Shown here: positions 1-8,551 of the stretch, in pieces
Position numbering within the stretch: the stretch's first letter is position 1
Layout: the number at the start of each line of letters is the position of its first letter
DNA from: Ancylomarina salipaludis
Lineage (GTDB): Bacteria; Bacteroidota; Bacteroidia; Bacteroidales; Marinifilaceae
Length of the DNA: 64,000 nt
Assembly (NCBI RefSeq): GCF_004122035.1
Contig: NZ_SAXA01000004.1
Span: 1-64,000, forward strand
Direction: 5' to 3'
Notes under the pieces: model-generated
The model's input: the letters and a program-made list of their open reading frames with translations, nothing else
Told to the model about the DNA's origin: nothing
The model's database searches: none
Translations under genes and position numbers: made by a program

Positions 1-85
1 TTATTTCATAGTTATTGTAATTTATACTTTCACGTTTAAATCCACTCATTTCGTTGGTGAGCATCCCTTCTTTTCTTTTTTCCAT
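1..85 (-). CDS. Possible 5-prime end of an unidentified gene (partial, runs off left edge)
   Basis: Reading leftwards from an ATG at 85, 28 codons stay open to the window edge (begins MEKRKEGMLTNEMSGFKRES). The peptide is charged and has no signal peptide or recognisable motif. A small inverted repeat (TTGAC...GTCAA) lies just upstream. It may be the start of a real gene continuing outside the window, or chance; the visible part is too short to name. Confidence 0.35.
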   Translation of the reverse strand, partial: MEKRKEGMLTNEMSGFKRESINYNNYEI

Positions 86-189
86 TACCTTGACTTTTTG
101 TGTCAAGCTATTTCAGGGTATTACAAATCTATGCGAGATACAGGAGTTTATTTAAGGGGATTATCTATTTAAATATTAAGGTTAAATTT

Positions 190-492
190 TTAAAAAGAGT
201 AATCGATCGTCTTTTTGTCGATCGCCATTTCTTTAATAATATGGGCGGCTTTAACGTGTTCAGGATGATTCATATATGCAGGCAGAGCCTCAATATTATC
301 CAACACTACATTCACAACAAAATCGTAGGAAGATTCGCCTTGTAATTCATCAAATCCAATTTGAAGGAATTTTATTTCCGGCACTCGCTTGTCAAGTCCA
401 TCAAAAATGTCTCTGATTCGATTGTAATAATTCTCTTTGGCCTCTTCGGACTCAAAGGCTTTAAACTTAAAAAGGGCTATATGCTTAATCAT
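190..492 (-). CDS. Dabb-family (stress-responsive alpha/beta-barrel) protein
   Basis: This is a 100-residue soluble protein of the Dabb ferredoxin-like fold family. It begins MIKHIALFKFK, the usual first beta strand with a conserved His, and contains the G.......YDFV and Y..HP.H......I motifs of the family (here YMNHPEHVKAAHII near residues 73-86). Length matches single-domain Dabb proteins. Such proteins form dimeric barrels; most bacterial members have no assigned reaction, so none is given. The ATG at 490-492 is the natural start. It is divergent from the M3 peptidase gene, with about 215 bp between them. Confidence 0.85.
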   Translation of the reverse strand: MIKHIALFKFKAFESEEAKENYYNRIRDIFDGLDKRVPEIKFLQIGFDELQGESSYDFVVNVVLDNIEALPAYMNHPEHVKAAHIIKEMAIDKKTIDYSF

Positions 493-636
493 GTCTAAAT
501 TATAAAATGAATAGGATGGCCTAAAGTTAGGAGATTTGACTAAATGAAGGCTCTTTTTTTGTTTTTTAATCGATTTGGTATGGGTCTGATTGAAATTGAT
601 CCTTCATTTTCTGGTTAACCCGAATCAGATATTTCC

Positions 637-644
637 TATATTTG
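637..644 (+). promoter_or_regulatory. Candidate -7 promoter box for the M3 peptidase gene
   Basis: TATATTTG fits the Bacteroidota -7 consensus TAnnTTTG; the -33 region (around 614) is weak. It predicts a transcript start near 650, which argues against the TTG at 652 as start codon and for an ATG at 709 or 724. Confidence 0.45.
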
Positions 645-708
645 TTATTCTTTGAGAAAAGTGAATGTTTCACTTCCCTCAGGATTTATCTTAAATAAGA
701 AAATTAGA

Positions 709-2748
709 ATGAGAACAAAAAATATGAATCCTTTACTAAATCCTTTTGCTACGGTTCACCATACGGCTCCTTTTAGTCAAATTGAAATGGCGCATTATAT
801 GCCCGCTTTTGTTGAGGGGATTAAGCTTGCAAAAGAAGATGTTGATCTGATTGCGAATAATCCTGAGGCTGCCAGTTTTGAAAATACCATTGAGGCGATG
901 GAATTTATTGGGGAATTACTGGATCAGGTTTCCTCTGTCTTTTTTAATCTGAATCATGCTGACACTTGTGACGAAATGCAAGCTTTAGCACGTGAAGTAT
1001 CACCGCTTTTAAGCGAATTCTCCAATGATATTGTGATGAATGAGGCTTTGTTTGCAAGAGTGAAGGCGGTTCATGATAATAAGGAATCATTGAGTCTGAA
1101 TACGGAACAAAGCATGCTTTTGGATAAGCGATATAAATCTTTTGTACGTTCCGGAGCGAATCTTGAAGGCGATAAGAAAGCGCGAATTCGTGAAATTTCA
1201 AAAGAGCTTTCTCAACTCACCCTTCAGTTTGGTGAAAATGTATTGGCAGCGACCAATGCATTTGAGTTGAACATTACAGATGAGAAAGATTTGGCTGGTT
1301 TGCCGGATGGTATCTTGGAAGCTGCTGCAGCCACGGCAAAAGCAAAAGATAAGGAAGGCTGGGTTTTTACTTTACAATTCCCGTCTTATGTGCCTTTTAT
1401 GCAGTATGCTGACAATCGCGAATTGCGTGAGAAAATGTTTAAGGTTTATTCGTCGCGTTGTTTCAACGATAAATTCGATAACCAGGAAATCATTCGAAAA
1501 ATTGTGGCTTTACGTTTAGAGAAAGTGAAACTATTCGATTACCCAAACTATGCTCAATTTGTTTTGGAGGAGCGCATGGCTGAGACTCCGGATAAGGTGG
1601 TGAAATTCTTGAATGAATTGCTCGAAGCATCAATGCCAAAGGCGAAAGAGGAATTTGATGAGCTACAAGCCTATGCTAAAAAAATAGGCGCTGATTTTGA
1701 ATTGCAGCGTTGGGATTGGGCTTATTATGCTGAGAAATTGAAGACTGAAAAGTTTCAGGTGAACGATGAGCTGACTCGTCCTTACTTTGAATTGGAGAAA
1801 GTGAAACAGGGAATTTTCAATTTGGCTACCGATTTGTATGGTTTGAGTTTTAAATTAAACACTGAAATTGATAAATATCACGATGAAGTTGATGTTTATG
1901 AAGTGTTTGATAAAAAGGGCGATTTCCTTTCTGTATTTTATGCTGATTTTCATCCCCGTGATTCAAAACAAGGTGGGGCCTGGATGACCTCGTATCGTGA
2001 ACAGTTCTTACAAAACGGGAAAGATAACCGACCTCACATTTCTATTGTGTGTAATTTTACACGTCCAACAGAAACAAAACCCTCTTTGTTGAGTTTCTCA
2101 GAGGTGACAACTTTCTTGCACGAATTTGGTCATGCTTTGCATGGGATGCTTTCTCGTTGTACTTATCCAAGCTTGTCGGGAACCAGTGTGTATCGCGATT
2201 TTGTGGAACTACCTTCTCAGTTTATGGAGAACTACGCCTTTGAAAAAGAGTGGTTGGATAAGGTTGCAGAGCATTACGAAACCGGTGAAAAAATTCCGGC
2301 AGATTTGGTTCAGAAAATTATCGATAGTGGCAATTTTCATTCGGGGTATGCTTTTGTTCGTCAGATCAGCTTTGGTTTGAATGATATGGCCTGGCATTCT
2401 ATTGAGAAAGAAATTGATAAGTCGGTGTCTGATTTTGAAATGGAAGCCATGCAGTCCACGGAGCTTTTTCCACGTTTGGAAACCTCCTGTATGTCACCAG
2501 CTTTTTCACATATTTTTGCTGGTGGATATGCTGCGGGGTACTATGGCTACAAGTGGGCCGAGGTTCTCGATGCTGATGCTTTTGCTGCTTTCAAAGAAAA
2601 AGGAATATTCAATTCAGAAATGGCTGATGCTTTTAGAGTTGAAGTACTTGAAAAGGGAGGAAGTGAACATCCAATGAAACTTTATAAGCGATTCAGAGGT
2701 CAGGAACCTTCTATAGAGCCTTTGCTAAAGCGCAGCGGCTTAAAATAA
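709..2748 (+). CDS. M3 family oligopeptidase / peptidyl-dipeptidase
   Basis: This is a zinc metallopeptidase of the thimet oligopeptidase family (M3, Dcp/OpdA type), which cleaves short peptides in the cytoplasm or periplasm. The zinc motif HEFGH is at about residues 471-475 of the 679-residue product, followed by the downstream ELPSQFMENY segment that carries the third zinc ligand in this family, and a C-terminal HIFAGGYAAGYYGYKW block typical of M3. Length is normal. No clear signal peptide is seen with the 709 start. The reading frame stays open back to a TTG at 652, but a -7 promoter box ends at 644, so I prefer ATG 709; ATG 724 (MNPLLNPF...) is equally plausible. An intrinsic terminator follows directly, so the gene is probably monocistronic. 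Confidence 0.93.
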   Translation: MRTKNMNPLLNPFATVHHTAPFSQIEMAHYMPAFVEGIKLAKEDVDLIANNPEAASFENTIEAMEFIGELLDQVSSVFFNLNHADTCDEMQALAREVSPLLSEFSNDIVMNEALFARVKAVHDNKESLSLNTEQSMLLDKRYKSFVRSGANLEGDKKARIREISKELSQLTLQFGENVLAATNAFELNITDEKDLAGLPDGILEAAAATAKAKDKEGWVFTLQFPSYVPFMQYADNRELREKMFKVYSSRCFNDKFDNQEIIRKIVALRLEKVKLFDYPNYAQFVLEERMAETPDKVVKFLNELLEASMPKAKEEFDELQAYAKKIGADFELQRWDWAYYAEKLKTEKFQVNDELTRPYFELEKVKQGIFNLATDLYGLSFKLNTEIDKYHDEVDVYEVFDKKGDFLSVFYADFHPRDSKQGGAWMTSYREQFLQNGKDNRPHISIVCNFTRPTETKPSLLSFSEVTTFLHEFGHALHGMLSRCTYPSLSGTSVYRDFVELPSQFMENYAFEKEWLDKVAEHYETGEKIPADLVQKIIDSGNFHSGYAFVRQISFGLNDMAWHSIEKEIDKSVSDFEMEAMQSTELFPRLETSCMSPAFSHIFAGGYAAGYYGYKWAEVLDADAFAAFKEKGIFNSEMADAFRVEVLEKGGSEHPMKLYKRFRGQEPSIEPLLKRSGLK

Positions 2749-2769
2749 ACAGAGTTTAATGTACAAAAT

Positions 2770-2802
2770 GGGTCTTGGTTTTTTAACTGAGACCCTTTTT
2801 TT
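2770..2802 (+). terminator. Rho-independent terminator
   Basis: GGGTCT (2770-2775) pairs with AGACCC (2790-2795) and is followed by a T-run, 21 bp after the M3 peptidase stop codon. The rest of the 377-bp gap up to yitT shows only the promoter described next. Confidence 0.75.
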
Positions 2803-3027
2803 GTCTTAGTTTTTGGGCAAATTTCGACAAATTATAGCCATGACTTGCTGATAAAGTTGAATTGAACATCAAATGAAGGAAATTCTATGAGTTACAAATG
2901 GTTTAAAAGTCCTAAAATACAGGATGTATAGAGGTCTTTTCATGTTGAAATAAACAATCTTTATATACAATAGACAACGCCTAATAAAATAGTGTTTTTC
3001 GACATGTTATTTTCTTTATGTAAGTGC

Positions 3028-3057
3028 TTGTTATTATGCGGAAGCCGACTATTTTTG
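3028..3057 (+). promoter_or_regulatory. Bacteroidota-type promoter (-33 TTG, -7 TATTTTTG)
   Basis: TTG at 3028-3030, a 19-nt spacer, and TATTTTTG at 3050-3057 match the -33/-7 promoter arrangement of this phylum. The expected start, about 3064, leaves a leader of around 60 nt before the yitT-like gene. Confidence 0.5.
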
Positions 3058-3125
3058 TCGCCGATTTTAAACATATCTAAACATTGCAGGTACTGGAGTG
3101 TTTAGTTACTTAACAACAAAATAGA

Positions 3126-4028
3126 ATGGCTTTTATTACTAAAGAAAAATTTTTGTCGAACGAATGGCTTTCTGCTTATACTTACCTTATTGTAGGGAGT
3201 ATTATTTTTGCTGTTTCCGACATCTTATTTGTAGTACCCTACAAATTAGCACCAGGGGGTGTATATGGTATTGCAACAGTTCTAAACACAATGTTTAGCT
3301 GGAAAATTAGTTATTGTACTTTTGCAATGGAGATTCCGTTGGTCATAATTGGTACAATTATTTTGGGTCCACGATTCGGGATTAAAACAATTGTGAGTAT
3401 CACTACAATTTTGGTGACAGTTTGGGTGATGGAAACTTTTATCTCTCCTGATTATGCAAAAGTAATTGCTGATCCAATGTTGAATACTATTGTTGCAGGT
3501 GTATTCTATGGTATCTCAATTGGTTTGATTTTTAAGTCGCGTGCGACTTCAGGTGGGTCTGATATTATCGCCATGATTTTAGCTAAGTTTACTAAAATAT
3601 CTTTGGGTAAATTGGTTATGATTGTAGATGGTATCATTGTTCTATTCACTCTTGTTCAGCCAACTGAAACTGGTGCAATTGGATGGGAGTTTGCCATTTA
3701 TTCACTAATTATTATTTATATCGAAGGTAAAATTATCGATATGGTTGTAAGTGGAGCTAGTTACCACAAAACAGTAATGATTGTTTCTGATAACTACGAG
3801 TCTATTGCTTCAAAAATTAAGAATGATCTTAAGCGTGGTGCTACGATTTTTCAAGGAACAGGAGCTTATTCTGGTGAGGAAAGAAAAATGGTTTATTCTG
3901 TAATGAGCCGTAGAGAACTTGAGATTCTTAAATTGCACATTAAGGAAGTAGATCCTGAAGCATTTGTTAATGTTACAGAAGCTAATGAAATTATTGGTAA
4001 GGGATTTCAGTCTTTGAATGAAGACTAA
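3126..4028 (+). CDS. YitT family inner-membrane protein (DUF161 + DUF2179)
   Basis: This 300-residue protein has five or six hydrophobic segments in residues 15-205, including the family hallmark KLAPGGVYGIA near residue 38 and the repeated-type FKSRATSGGSDIIA near residue 140, then a soluble C-terminal DUF2179 domain (about 215-275: RGATIFQGTGAYSGEERK..., a ferredoxin-like fold). This is the standard YitT architecture and length. The transported substrate of the family is not established. The gene stands alone between a promoter at 3028-3057 and a bidirectional terminator at 4050-4083. Confidence 0.92.
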   Translation: MAFITKEKFLSNEWLSAYTYLIVGSIIFAVSDILFVVPYKLAPGGVYGIATVLNTMFSWKISYCTFAMEIPLVIIGTIILGPRFGIKTIVSITTILVTVWVMETFISPDYAKVIADPMLNTIVAGVFYGISIGLIFKSRATSGGSDIIAMILAKFTKISLGKLVMIVDGIIVLFTLVQPTETGAIGWEFAIYSLIIIYIEGKIIDMVVSGASYHKTVMIVSDNYESIASKIKNDLKRGATIFQGTGAYSGEERKMVYSVMSRRELEILKLHIKEVDPEAFVNVTEANEIIGKGFQSLNED

Positions 4029-4049
4029 TCTTTTCAACATATATATTAA

Positions 4050-4083
4050 AAAATGGCGACTGACAAGTCGCCATTTTTGTTTT
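4050..4083. terminator. Bidirectional terminator between yitT and trpB
   Basis: AAATGGCGAC (4051-4060) pairs with GTCGCCATTT (4067-4076), with T-runs on the 3-prime side of both strands. It serves the convergent yitT-like and trpB genes. Confidence 0.8.
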
Positions 4084-4098
4084 TCAAATAGAATCAGC

Positions 4099-5319
4099 TT
4101 AAGCTTTTCGGTCTTCAGGTAAACCATATGTGTCAATCACATAATCAAGATCTTTGTCGCCACGTCCACTTAAGTTCACCAATATGGATTGTTTGGGATT
4201 TGCTTTAGCCAATTTAATCGCGTAAGCAATGGCATGTGAACTTTCCAAAGCAGGAATGATTCCCTCTAATCGGCTTAATTCAAAAAAGGCATCTATACAT
4301 TCCTGATCATTGATATGATGGTACTCTGCTCGTTTTAAGTCTTTAAGCATAGAGTGTTCTGGACCGACACCAGGGTAATCCAGCCCACTGGCTACCGAAT
4401 AGACAGGTGCAGGCTCACCGGCTTTATCTTGGAGGAGATAACATTTAAACCCATGAATCACACCCGGACTTCCCAGGCTAAGAGTGGCAGCATGTTTACC
4501 TTCTTTATCAATTCCTTTCCCGGCAGGTTCCACACCATGAAGTTTGATGTTTTTTTCATCGAGAAAAGCCGAGAAAATACCCATAGCATTACTGCCACCA
4601 CCTACGCAAGCAACAATATTGTCAGGTAATTCACCTGTCATTTCTTCAAATTGATCTCGGGCTTCGATTCCCACAACACGTTGGAATTCGCGAACCATCA
4701 TGGGGAAGGGGTGTGGACCAACGACAGAGCCAATACAGTAGATGGTATTGATTGGATCCTGAAGATAGGCTTGAAATGCAGAATCAACAGCTTCCTTCAG
4801 CGTTTTTAATCCGTGAGTTACGGGAACAACGGTTGCTCCAAGTATTTTCATGCGCATGACATTGGGATGTTCCTTTGCGATATCAACTTCTCCCATATGA
4901 ATCTCACATTCCAATCCAAAGTAAGCTGCTGCAGTGGCTAGGGCAACCCCGTGTTGGCCAGCACCCGTTTCAGCAATGAGCTTCTTTTTTCCCATATATT
5001 TAGCCAACAAAGCTTCACCCATGCAGTGGTTTAATTTATGAGCACCTGAATGGTTGAGGTCTTCACGCTTCAGATAAATGCGACCACCGTATTTCTCGGA
5101 TAAACGATTACAGTAGTATACGGGTGTCGGACGTCCCTGAAAGTGTTTTCGAATACTTCTGAGTTCTGAAATAAATTCATGCGATTTACTGATTGAGTAA
5201 TAGGCTTCGTTTATACGTTTCATTTCCTCTTCGAGGACAGGAGGAATAAAGCTGCCACCAAATTCACCGAAGTAACCTTTTTCGTTTGGGTAATTTTTAA
5301 AGTAGTTTTTAAATGTCAT
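4099..5319 (-). CDS. trpB: Tryptophan synthase beta chain, orphan copy
   Basis: This is a PLP enzyme of 406 residues that condenses indole with serine to make tryptophan. The N terminus has the [11 protein letters not shown] motif; the PLP lysine is K95 in HSGAHKLNH and the catalytic glutamate E117 in AETGAGQHG; the phosphate-binding loop is CVGGGSNA, and GVEPAG and SGRGDKD follow. The [15 protein letters not shown] and [14 protein letters not shown] segments differ slightly from the usual GAHKINN, GPHPYP and YLLQDE versions, so this may be a stand-alone paralogue rather than the operon copy. No trpA or other trp gene is adjacent. The gene is preceded by a leader peptide and attenuator (5358-5481), so its expression probably responds to charged tRNA-Trp. 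The function call is firm; the paralogue status needs the rest of the genome. Confidence 0.93.
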   Translation of the reverse strand: MTFKNYFKNYPNEKGYFGEFGGSFIPPVLEEEMKRINEAYYSISKSHEFISELRSIRKHFQGRPTPVYYCNRLSEKYGGRIYLKREDLNHSGAHKLNHCMGEALLAKYMGKKKLIAETGAGQHGVALATAAAYFGLECEIHMGEVDIAKEHPNVMRMKILGATVVPVTHGLKTLKEAVDSAFQAYLQDPINTIYCIGSVVGPHPFPMMVREFQRVVGIEARDQFEEMTGELPDNIVACVGGGSNAMGIFSAFLDEKNIKLHGVEPAGKGIDKEGKHAATLSLGSPGVIHGFKCYLLQDKAGEPAPVYSVASGLDYPGVGPEHSMLKDLKRAEYHHINDQECIDAFFELSRLEGIIPALESSHAIAYAIKLAKANPKQSILVNLSGRGDKDLDYVIDTYGLPEDRKA

Positions 5320-5357
5320 GGTATTTTGGTTTAAAATTAGAATCTACGATTTAGAGC

Positions 5358-5388
5358 AAAAAAAAAGACCTGCGAGAAGCAGGCCTTT
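5358..5388 (-). terminator. Attenuator terminator upstream of trpB (segments 3:4)
   Basis: On the minus strand GGCCTGC-TTCTC-GCAGGTC forms a 7-bp stem (one G-U pair) with flanking A-U pairs and then nine T residues. It lies about 40 nt before the trpB ATG and after the leader peptide ORF, so it is a premature terminator rather than the end of a gene. Confidence 0.85.
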
Positions 5389-5443
5389 GGTATATGAATT
5401 ATGTGTATATGGCTAACCCTTCTCGATATTTATTATTGAGAAG
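5367..5443 (-). promoter_or_regulatory. trp attenuator: alternative 1:2, 2:3 and 3:4 hairpins
   Basis: Minus-strand segment 1 CTTCTC (5443-5438) pairs with segment 2 GAGAAG (5424-5419). Segment 2 can instead pair with the CTTCTC inside segment 3 (5379-5374), with a further GCC/GGC pairing, which would dissolve the 3:4 terminator. The two Trp codons sit immediately 5-prime of segment 1 and the leader stop codon lies within the segment 2 region. This is the geometry of classical ribosome-mediated attenuation: stalling at Trp codons frees segment 2 and permits read-through into trpB. The pairings are seen in the sequence; the mechanism is inferred. Confidence 0.8.
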
Positions 5444-5481
5444 TTCCACCAAAAATTATTTTGTGTCATACATGTTTTCAT
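5413..5481 (-). CDS. trp leader peptide (22 aa, tandem Trp codons)
   Basis: ATG at 5481 opens a 22-codon ORF ending in TAG at 5413-5415. The peptide starts MKTCMTQNNFWW, with Trp codons 11 and 12 at 5451-5446 (TGG TGG). Trp is rare, so two adjacent codons in a tiny ORF just ahead of an attenuator-like hairpin upstream of trpB is very unlikely by chance. An in-frame stop lies a few codons upstream. A second in-frame ATG at codon 5 could also serve. No Shine-Dalgarno is evident, which is normal in this phylum. Confidence 0.8.
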   Translation of the reverse strand: MKTCMTQNNFWWNFSIINIEKG

Positions 5482-5666
5482 GCAGCAATGTTATCGCATT
5501 TTTTTATTAAAAACAAATGATCTACGAAAAAAAAGAACAATGGGATTGAAACTTAGGGCTAGGATTCGTATCTTAAAGAGTTGATTTTTCATAGTTTATG
5601 ACTTGGTGTTTGAGCACAAAATGATTTTGTAAGCTTAAGTTTGAATTTTGAGAGGAAATAAGACCG

Positions 5667-6092
5667 ATGATAAGAAAATATAAGGACAGTGATATTGAAG
5701 AAATTCTTGAGGTTTGGTATCAGGCTTCAAGAATGGCTCATCCTTTTTTAGATGCTGATTTCATGGGAATGGAAAAACGGAATATTCGGGATGTTTATAT
5801 TCCTAATACCACAACCTGGGTGTATGAAAAAGAGGGTGTTATTTTGGGTTTTATTTCCATGATGGGAAATGAAGTGGGCGCTATTTTTGTTAGACCTGAT
5901 ATGCATGGGAAGGGGATTGGACGGCAACTAATGGATTTTGTTGCAGCTTATCACGATGTGATGGAAGTAGAGGTATTTGAAAGAAACACTGTGGGCAGAG
6001 CCTTCTACGATAAGTATGGTTTTGAGCTTATTGAAGAGTATATGCATAAATTTACAAATAACAGATTGCTTCGTTTGAGGTATAGAAAATAG
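5667..6092 (+). CDS. GNAT family N-acetyltransferase
   Basis: This 141-residue protein has the GNAT fold. The acetyl-CoA pyrophosphate loop R/QxxGxG/A is seen as RPDMHGKGIGRQL (residues 76-88), preceded by the beta4 strand GAIFV and followed by VEVFERNTVGRAFYDKYGF, the motif B region common to YjaB/YiaC-like members. It transfers acetyl from acetyl-CoA to an amine; the substrate cannot be told. An ATG with an upstream AGAGGAAATAAG stretch supports the start. It stands alone, downstream of and divergent from trpB. Confidence 0.9.
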   Translation: MIRKYKDSDIEEILEVWYQASRMAHPFLDADFMGMEKRNIRDVYIPNTTTWVYEKEGVILGFISMMGNEVGAIFVRPDMHGKGIGRQLMDFVAAYHDVMEVEVFERNTVGRAFYDKYGFELIEEYMHKFTNNRLLRLRYRK

Positions 6093-6225
6093 AGTTTGAA
6101 ATTTATGATAAGACTGTCTCGTCCTATTATGAGACTTTTTTATATTAATAGAGTGCTTAAGAGCCGTGATTATATTGGGTAATGATTATCTTTATTAAGA
6201 AAAATAATTTTTAACCGGATATAAG

Positions 6226-6903
6226 ATGATATTGAAGAATTCTATTTTTTTATTTTTAGCATTACTGTTGATGAGTTGCAGTAAAAGTGATGGACCAATT
6301 GAATATGGGATCGAAACTGAAGCAACATATACTGTTACATTTAAGATGAATTGGAATAGTACAGATTTTCCAAAGGATTATCCTGCAGGAGCACATTTCT
6401 CGAAGTTAATAGGTTGGAGTCATCCATCAACGACTAATCTTTTTAAAGAAGGAATGACAGCATCAGAGGGGATTGAATTGATGGCTGAAACAGGAGCAAT
6501 TGAAGTGTTACAAGCTGAATTGGAAGCAAAAATTGCGAATAATGAGGGTTTAAATTTTGTGTTGAGTCAGGATGGCTTGACAAGTGGTACGGGTGAATTT
6601 ACGGTTGAAGTTGCTGTTAATGCCGCAAATCCTTCTGTAAGTTTGGTTTCGATGCTTGCACCAAGTCCGGATTGGTATGTTGGAGCGCTTAATGTGAATT
6701 TGTATGACGGAAGCCATTTTGCCGCCAGCAAAACGGTGACAGCTAAAGTTTACGATGCAGGTACTGATAGCGGAACAACATATGAGGCAGCTGATCTTGA
6801 TACTGATCCTCAGGGAACAATTTCTTTATTTGTGGCTGATCCTCTGGGAGACGGAACAAATTTATTAAAGGATATTGCAAAAGTGACTTTTACAAAGAAC
6901 TAG
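6226..6903 (+). CDS. Spondin-domain lipoprotein
   Basis: A 225-residue exported protein. The signal peptide ends in a lipobox LLMSC with the lipidated cysteine at residue 18. Residues about 34-220 match the Spondin_N domain: YTVTFKMNWNS at the first strand, AHFSKLIGWSH, a MTASEGIELMAETG helix, SLVSMLAPSPDWYVG, and the acidic YDAGTDSGTTYEAADLDTDPQ loop that binds metal in eukaryotic spondins. Bacterial members are surface or periplasmic proteins of unknown partner. The domain call is strong, the function open. Confidence 0.88.
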   Translation: MILKNSIFLFLALLLMSCSKSDGPIEYGIETEATYTVTFKMNWNSTDFPKDYPAGAHFSKLIGWSHPSTTNLFKEGMTASEGIELMAETGAIEVLQAELEAKIANNEGLNFVLSQDGLTSGTGEFTVEVAVNAANPSVSLVSMLAPSPDWYVGALNVNLYDGSHFAASKTVTAKVYDAGTDSGTTYEAADLDTDPQGTISLFVADPLGDGTNLLKDIAKVTFTKN

Positions 6904-7011
6904 TTTTAGTTTATTCGTAATTTTTTTTGGAAGAGTAGAAAGCTTTAAAGATCTGGTAATAACCAGTCATTTTCAGATAAATATGTTTTACAGAATATAA
7001 AAATTGATGTG

Positions 7012-7404
7012 ATGAGCTACTATTTTAATAAGGTTTTGAAAACAAAGAATTTTGATGAAGCAATTGAGCAAGCTACAGACGAATTGAAAAAAGAAGGTTT
7101 TGGTGTTTTAACTCAGATTGATGTTAAAGCAACGCTTAAAAAGAAAATTGACGCTGATTTTAAGAAATATGTGATTTTGGGTGCATGTAATCCTCACTAC
7201 GCTCACAAAGCACTGAAAAGGGAAGATAAGATCGGTGTATTTCTGCCTTGTAATGTTATTGTTGAGGAACATGAGAATGGAGATATTGAAGTATCGGCTG
7301 TCGATCCTATTGCATCAATGGCTACAGTAGAAAACGATAGTTTAGGTGAAATTGCTGTTGAAATTCAACACAAACTTAAGCTTGTTATTGATAATTTAAA
7401 GTAG
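7012..7404 (+). CDS. DUF302 domain protein
   Basis: This 130-residue cytosolic protein matches the DUF302 family in full: an N-terminal FDEAIEQATDELKKEGFGVLTQIDV strand-helix unit, the YVILGACNPHYAHKAL segment with its conserved Cys-Asn-Pro, and the GVFLPCNVIVEE strand with a second conserved Cys. The two cysteines are family features, and no reaction is established. A GTG at 7009 precedes the ATG in frame; I take the ATG at 7012. A strong bidirectional terminator follows. Confidence 0.88.
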   Translation: MSYYFNKVLKTKNFDEAIEQATDELKKEGFGVLTQIDVKATLKKKIDADFKKYVILGACNPHYAHKALKREDKIGVFLPCNVIVEEHENGDIEVSAVDPIASMATVENDSLGEIAVEIQHKLKLVIDNLK

Positions 7405-7416
7405 TTAAGTCTTTCT

Positions 7417-7458
7417 AAACAAACAACGCCCAATCATATGATTGGGCGTTGTTTGTTT
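7417..7458. terminator. Long bidirectional terminator
   Basis: AAACAAACAACGCCCAAT and its exact complement flank the loop CATATG, a stem of 18 bp. It ends both the DUF302 gene and the convergent VTT-domain gene, whose stop codon lies two bases away. Confidence 0.9.
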
Positions 7459-7459
7459 A

Positions 7460-8089
7460 TTAGTTACTCATCAATGAAAAGATAGCCAGTGCGTATAGAT
7501 AAAATCGCAGAAATCTGAAAAGTCCAAACATGAGATATCTTTTGAAGTCATAATTAATGATGCCTGAGGCTATACTAACCATGGAAAATGGGATTGGTAA
7601 CAGGGCTCCTACAATAATTAGAAAACCGCCCCATTTTCGAATATTACTAATATGTTTTGCCATTTTGGATTCCATTGCAGTCTGAATCCTGGGGATAGTA
7701 AGAATACTTTTCCCAATAAAATAAGAAACGCAACCTCCTGAATAGGATAATAGGGCCAATAATGAAAGGTTCATAAATGGATTAGCCAGAGTTTTAACCC
7801 ATGCAATAAACAGTTCCGGAGGAATTAAACCCAGAAATGATTCGGAAGCAAAAAACAGAGCAAACAGACTTGCTGATGAGTAATTTTTTGTAATAAATTC
7901 AAAAAAATAGTTGAAATCGATAACAAATCTGTCAAGTATAATAAGTCCGCTTACAATTAGAATAAATGGCAGAATTGCTTTTTTAATATTTCCCCATATA
8001 AAAGTGTAAAAACCGGTATAGGCATAGTATTGATGAATAAGTTGAAGTTTTGATTTTCGATTTTTTTGTGCTGATTGAGGTCTCATCAT
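7460..8089 (-). CDS. VTT-domain (YqaA/DedA-like) membrane protein
   Basis: A 209-residue integral membrane protein with a basic N terminus and four or five hydrophobic stretches. The central ESFLGLIPPELFIAW and the YSGGCVSYFIGKSI...F--GALLPIPFSMVSIASGI segments have the P-E-x-x and G-x-x-P-x-P pattern of VTT/YqaA proteins, relatives of DedA scramblases that move lipids between leaflets. Two ATG codons stand in tandem at the start. It is upstream of no obvious partner; the small protein at 8255-8551 precedes it on the same strand after a 165-bp gap. Confidence 0.75.
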   Translation of the reverse strand: MMRPQSAQKNRKSKLQLIHQYYAYTGFYTFIWGNIKKAILPFILIVSGLIILDRFVIDFNYFFEFITKNYSSASLFALFFASESFLGLIPPELFIAWVKTLANPFMNLSLLALLSYSGGCVSYFIGKSILTIPRIQTAMESKMAKHISNIRKWGGFLIIVGALLPIPFSMVSIASGIINYDFKRYLMFGLFRFLRFYLYALAIFSLMSN

Positions 8090-8254
8090 CTTCTTTTTTT
8101 AATTGATAATGTAGCGTGTAAGTCCTGAAAATAAGGAATTACAAAGACTGTCCTATTTATTCGGATACAGTATTCTACATATGGTTTACTGACCAATAAT
8201 TGTATAGGTATATTGCCTTGATAGGACTGATCTATAAGGGTGAATTTTAGATTC

Positions 8255-8551
8255 CTAGGCCCTGAATTTGGGTGGGGGTAAAACAATAATATTGAGTCTG
8301 CTAAAGAATAGAGCAGAGGTCTGAAAAGTAACTGAAATTTTTGATGAGAAATATCTTATAGGTTTCAAAACCGGAGATGCGGCCCATGACTCACATTCTT
8401 CTGTGTCTTCATCAAGGGAGGTTTGGTCTGTATCAGAAATTGGGATACTGATATGTTCTTTTTGTTGAATTACCATAAGCATCTTCTGAATGACTGGCCC
8501 TCCAACAATAAGTACGATTATTAGTATGAGACGAATGCTAAATTTTTTCAT
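8255..8551 (-). CDS. Small membrane-anchored protein ending in PPPKF
   Basis: This 98-residue product starts MKKFSIRLILIIVLIVGG, a single hydrophobic signal/anchor segment, then has an acidic region (SDTDQTSLDEDTEECESW) and ends LNIIVLPPPKFRA. I do not recognise a named family, but short Bacteroidota proteins with one N-terminal hydrophobic segment and a C-terminal PPPKF-like end are common, often near metal or stress genes. The frame is open to a TTG at 8581, but ATG 8551 gives the better signal peptide. It is divergent from the usp operon. Confidence 0.5.
   Translation of the reverse strand: MKKFSIRLILIIVLIVGGPVIQKMLMVIQQKEHISIPISDTDQTSLDEDTEECESWAASPVLKPIRYFSSKISVTFQTSALFFSRLNIIVLPPPKFRA

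Noticed and set aside
652-708. TTG start for the M3 peptidase
   Set aside because: A -7 promoter box ends at 644, so this codon would be at the transcript start; family members begin near MNPLL.
1280-2677. Several overlapping open frames inside the M3 peptidase gene
   Set aside because: They are alternative-frame shadows of a gene with clear motifs.
8086-8286. 66-codon minus-strand ORF between the VTT gene and the small PPPKF protein
   Set aside because: It overlaps the end of the better-supported gene at 8255-8551, has no domain or signal peptide, and its composition is not protein-like.
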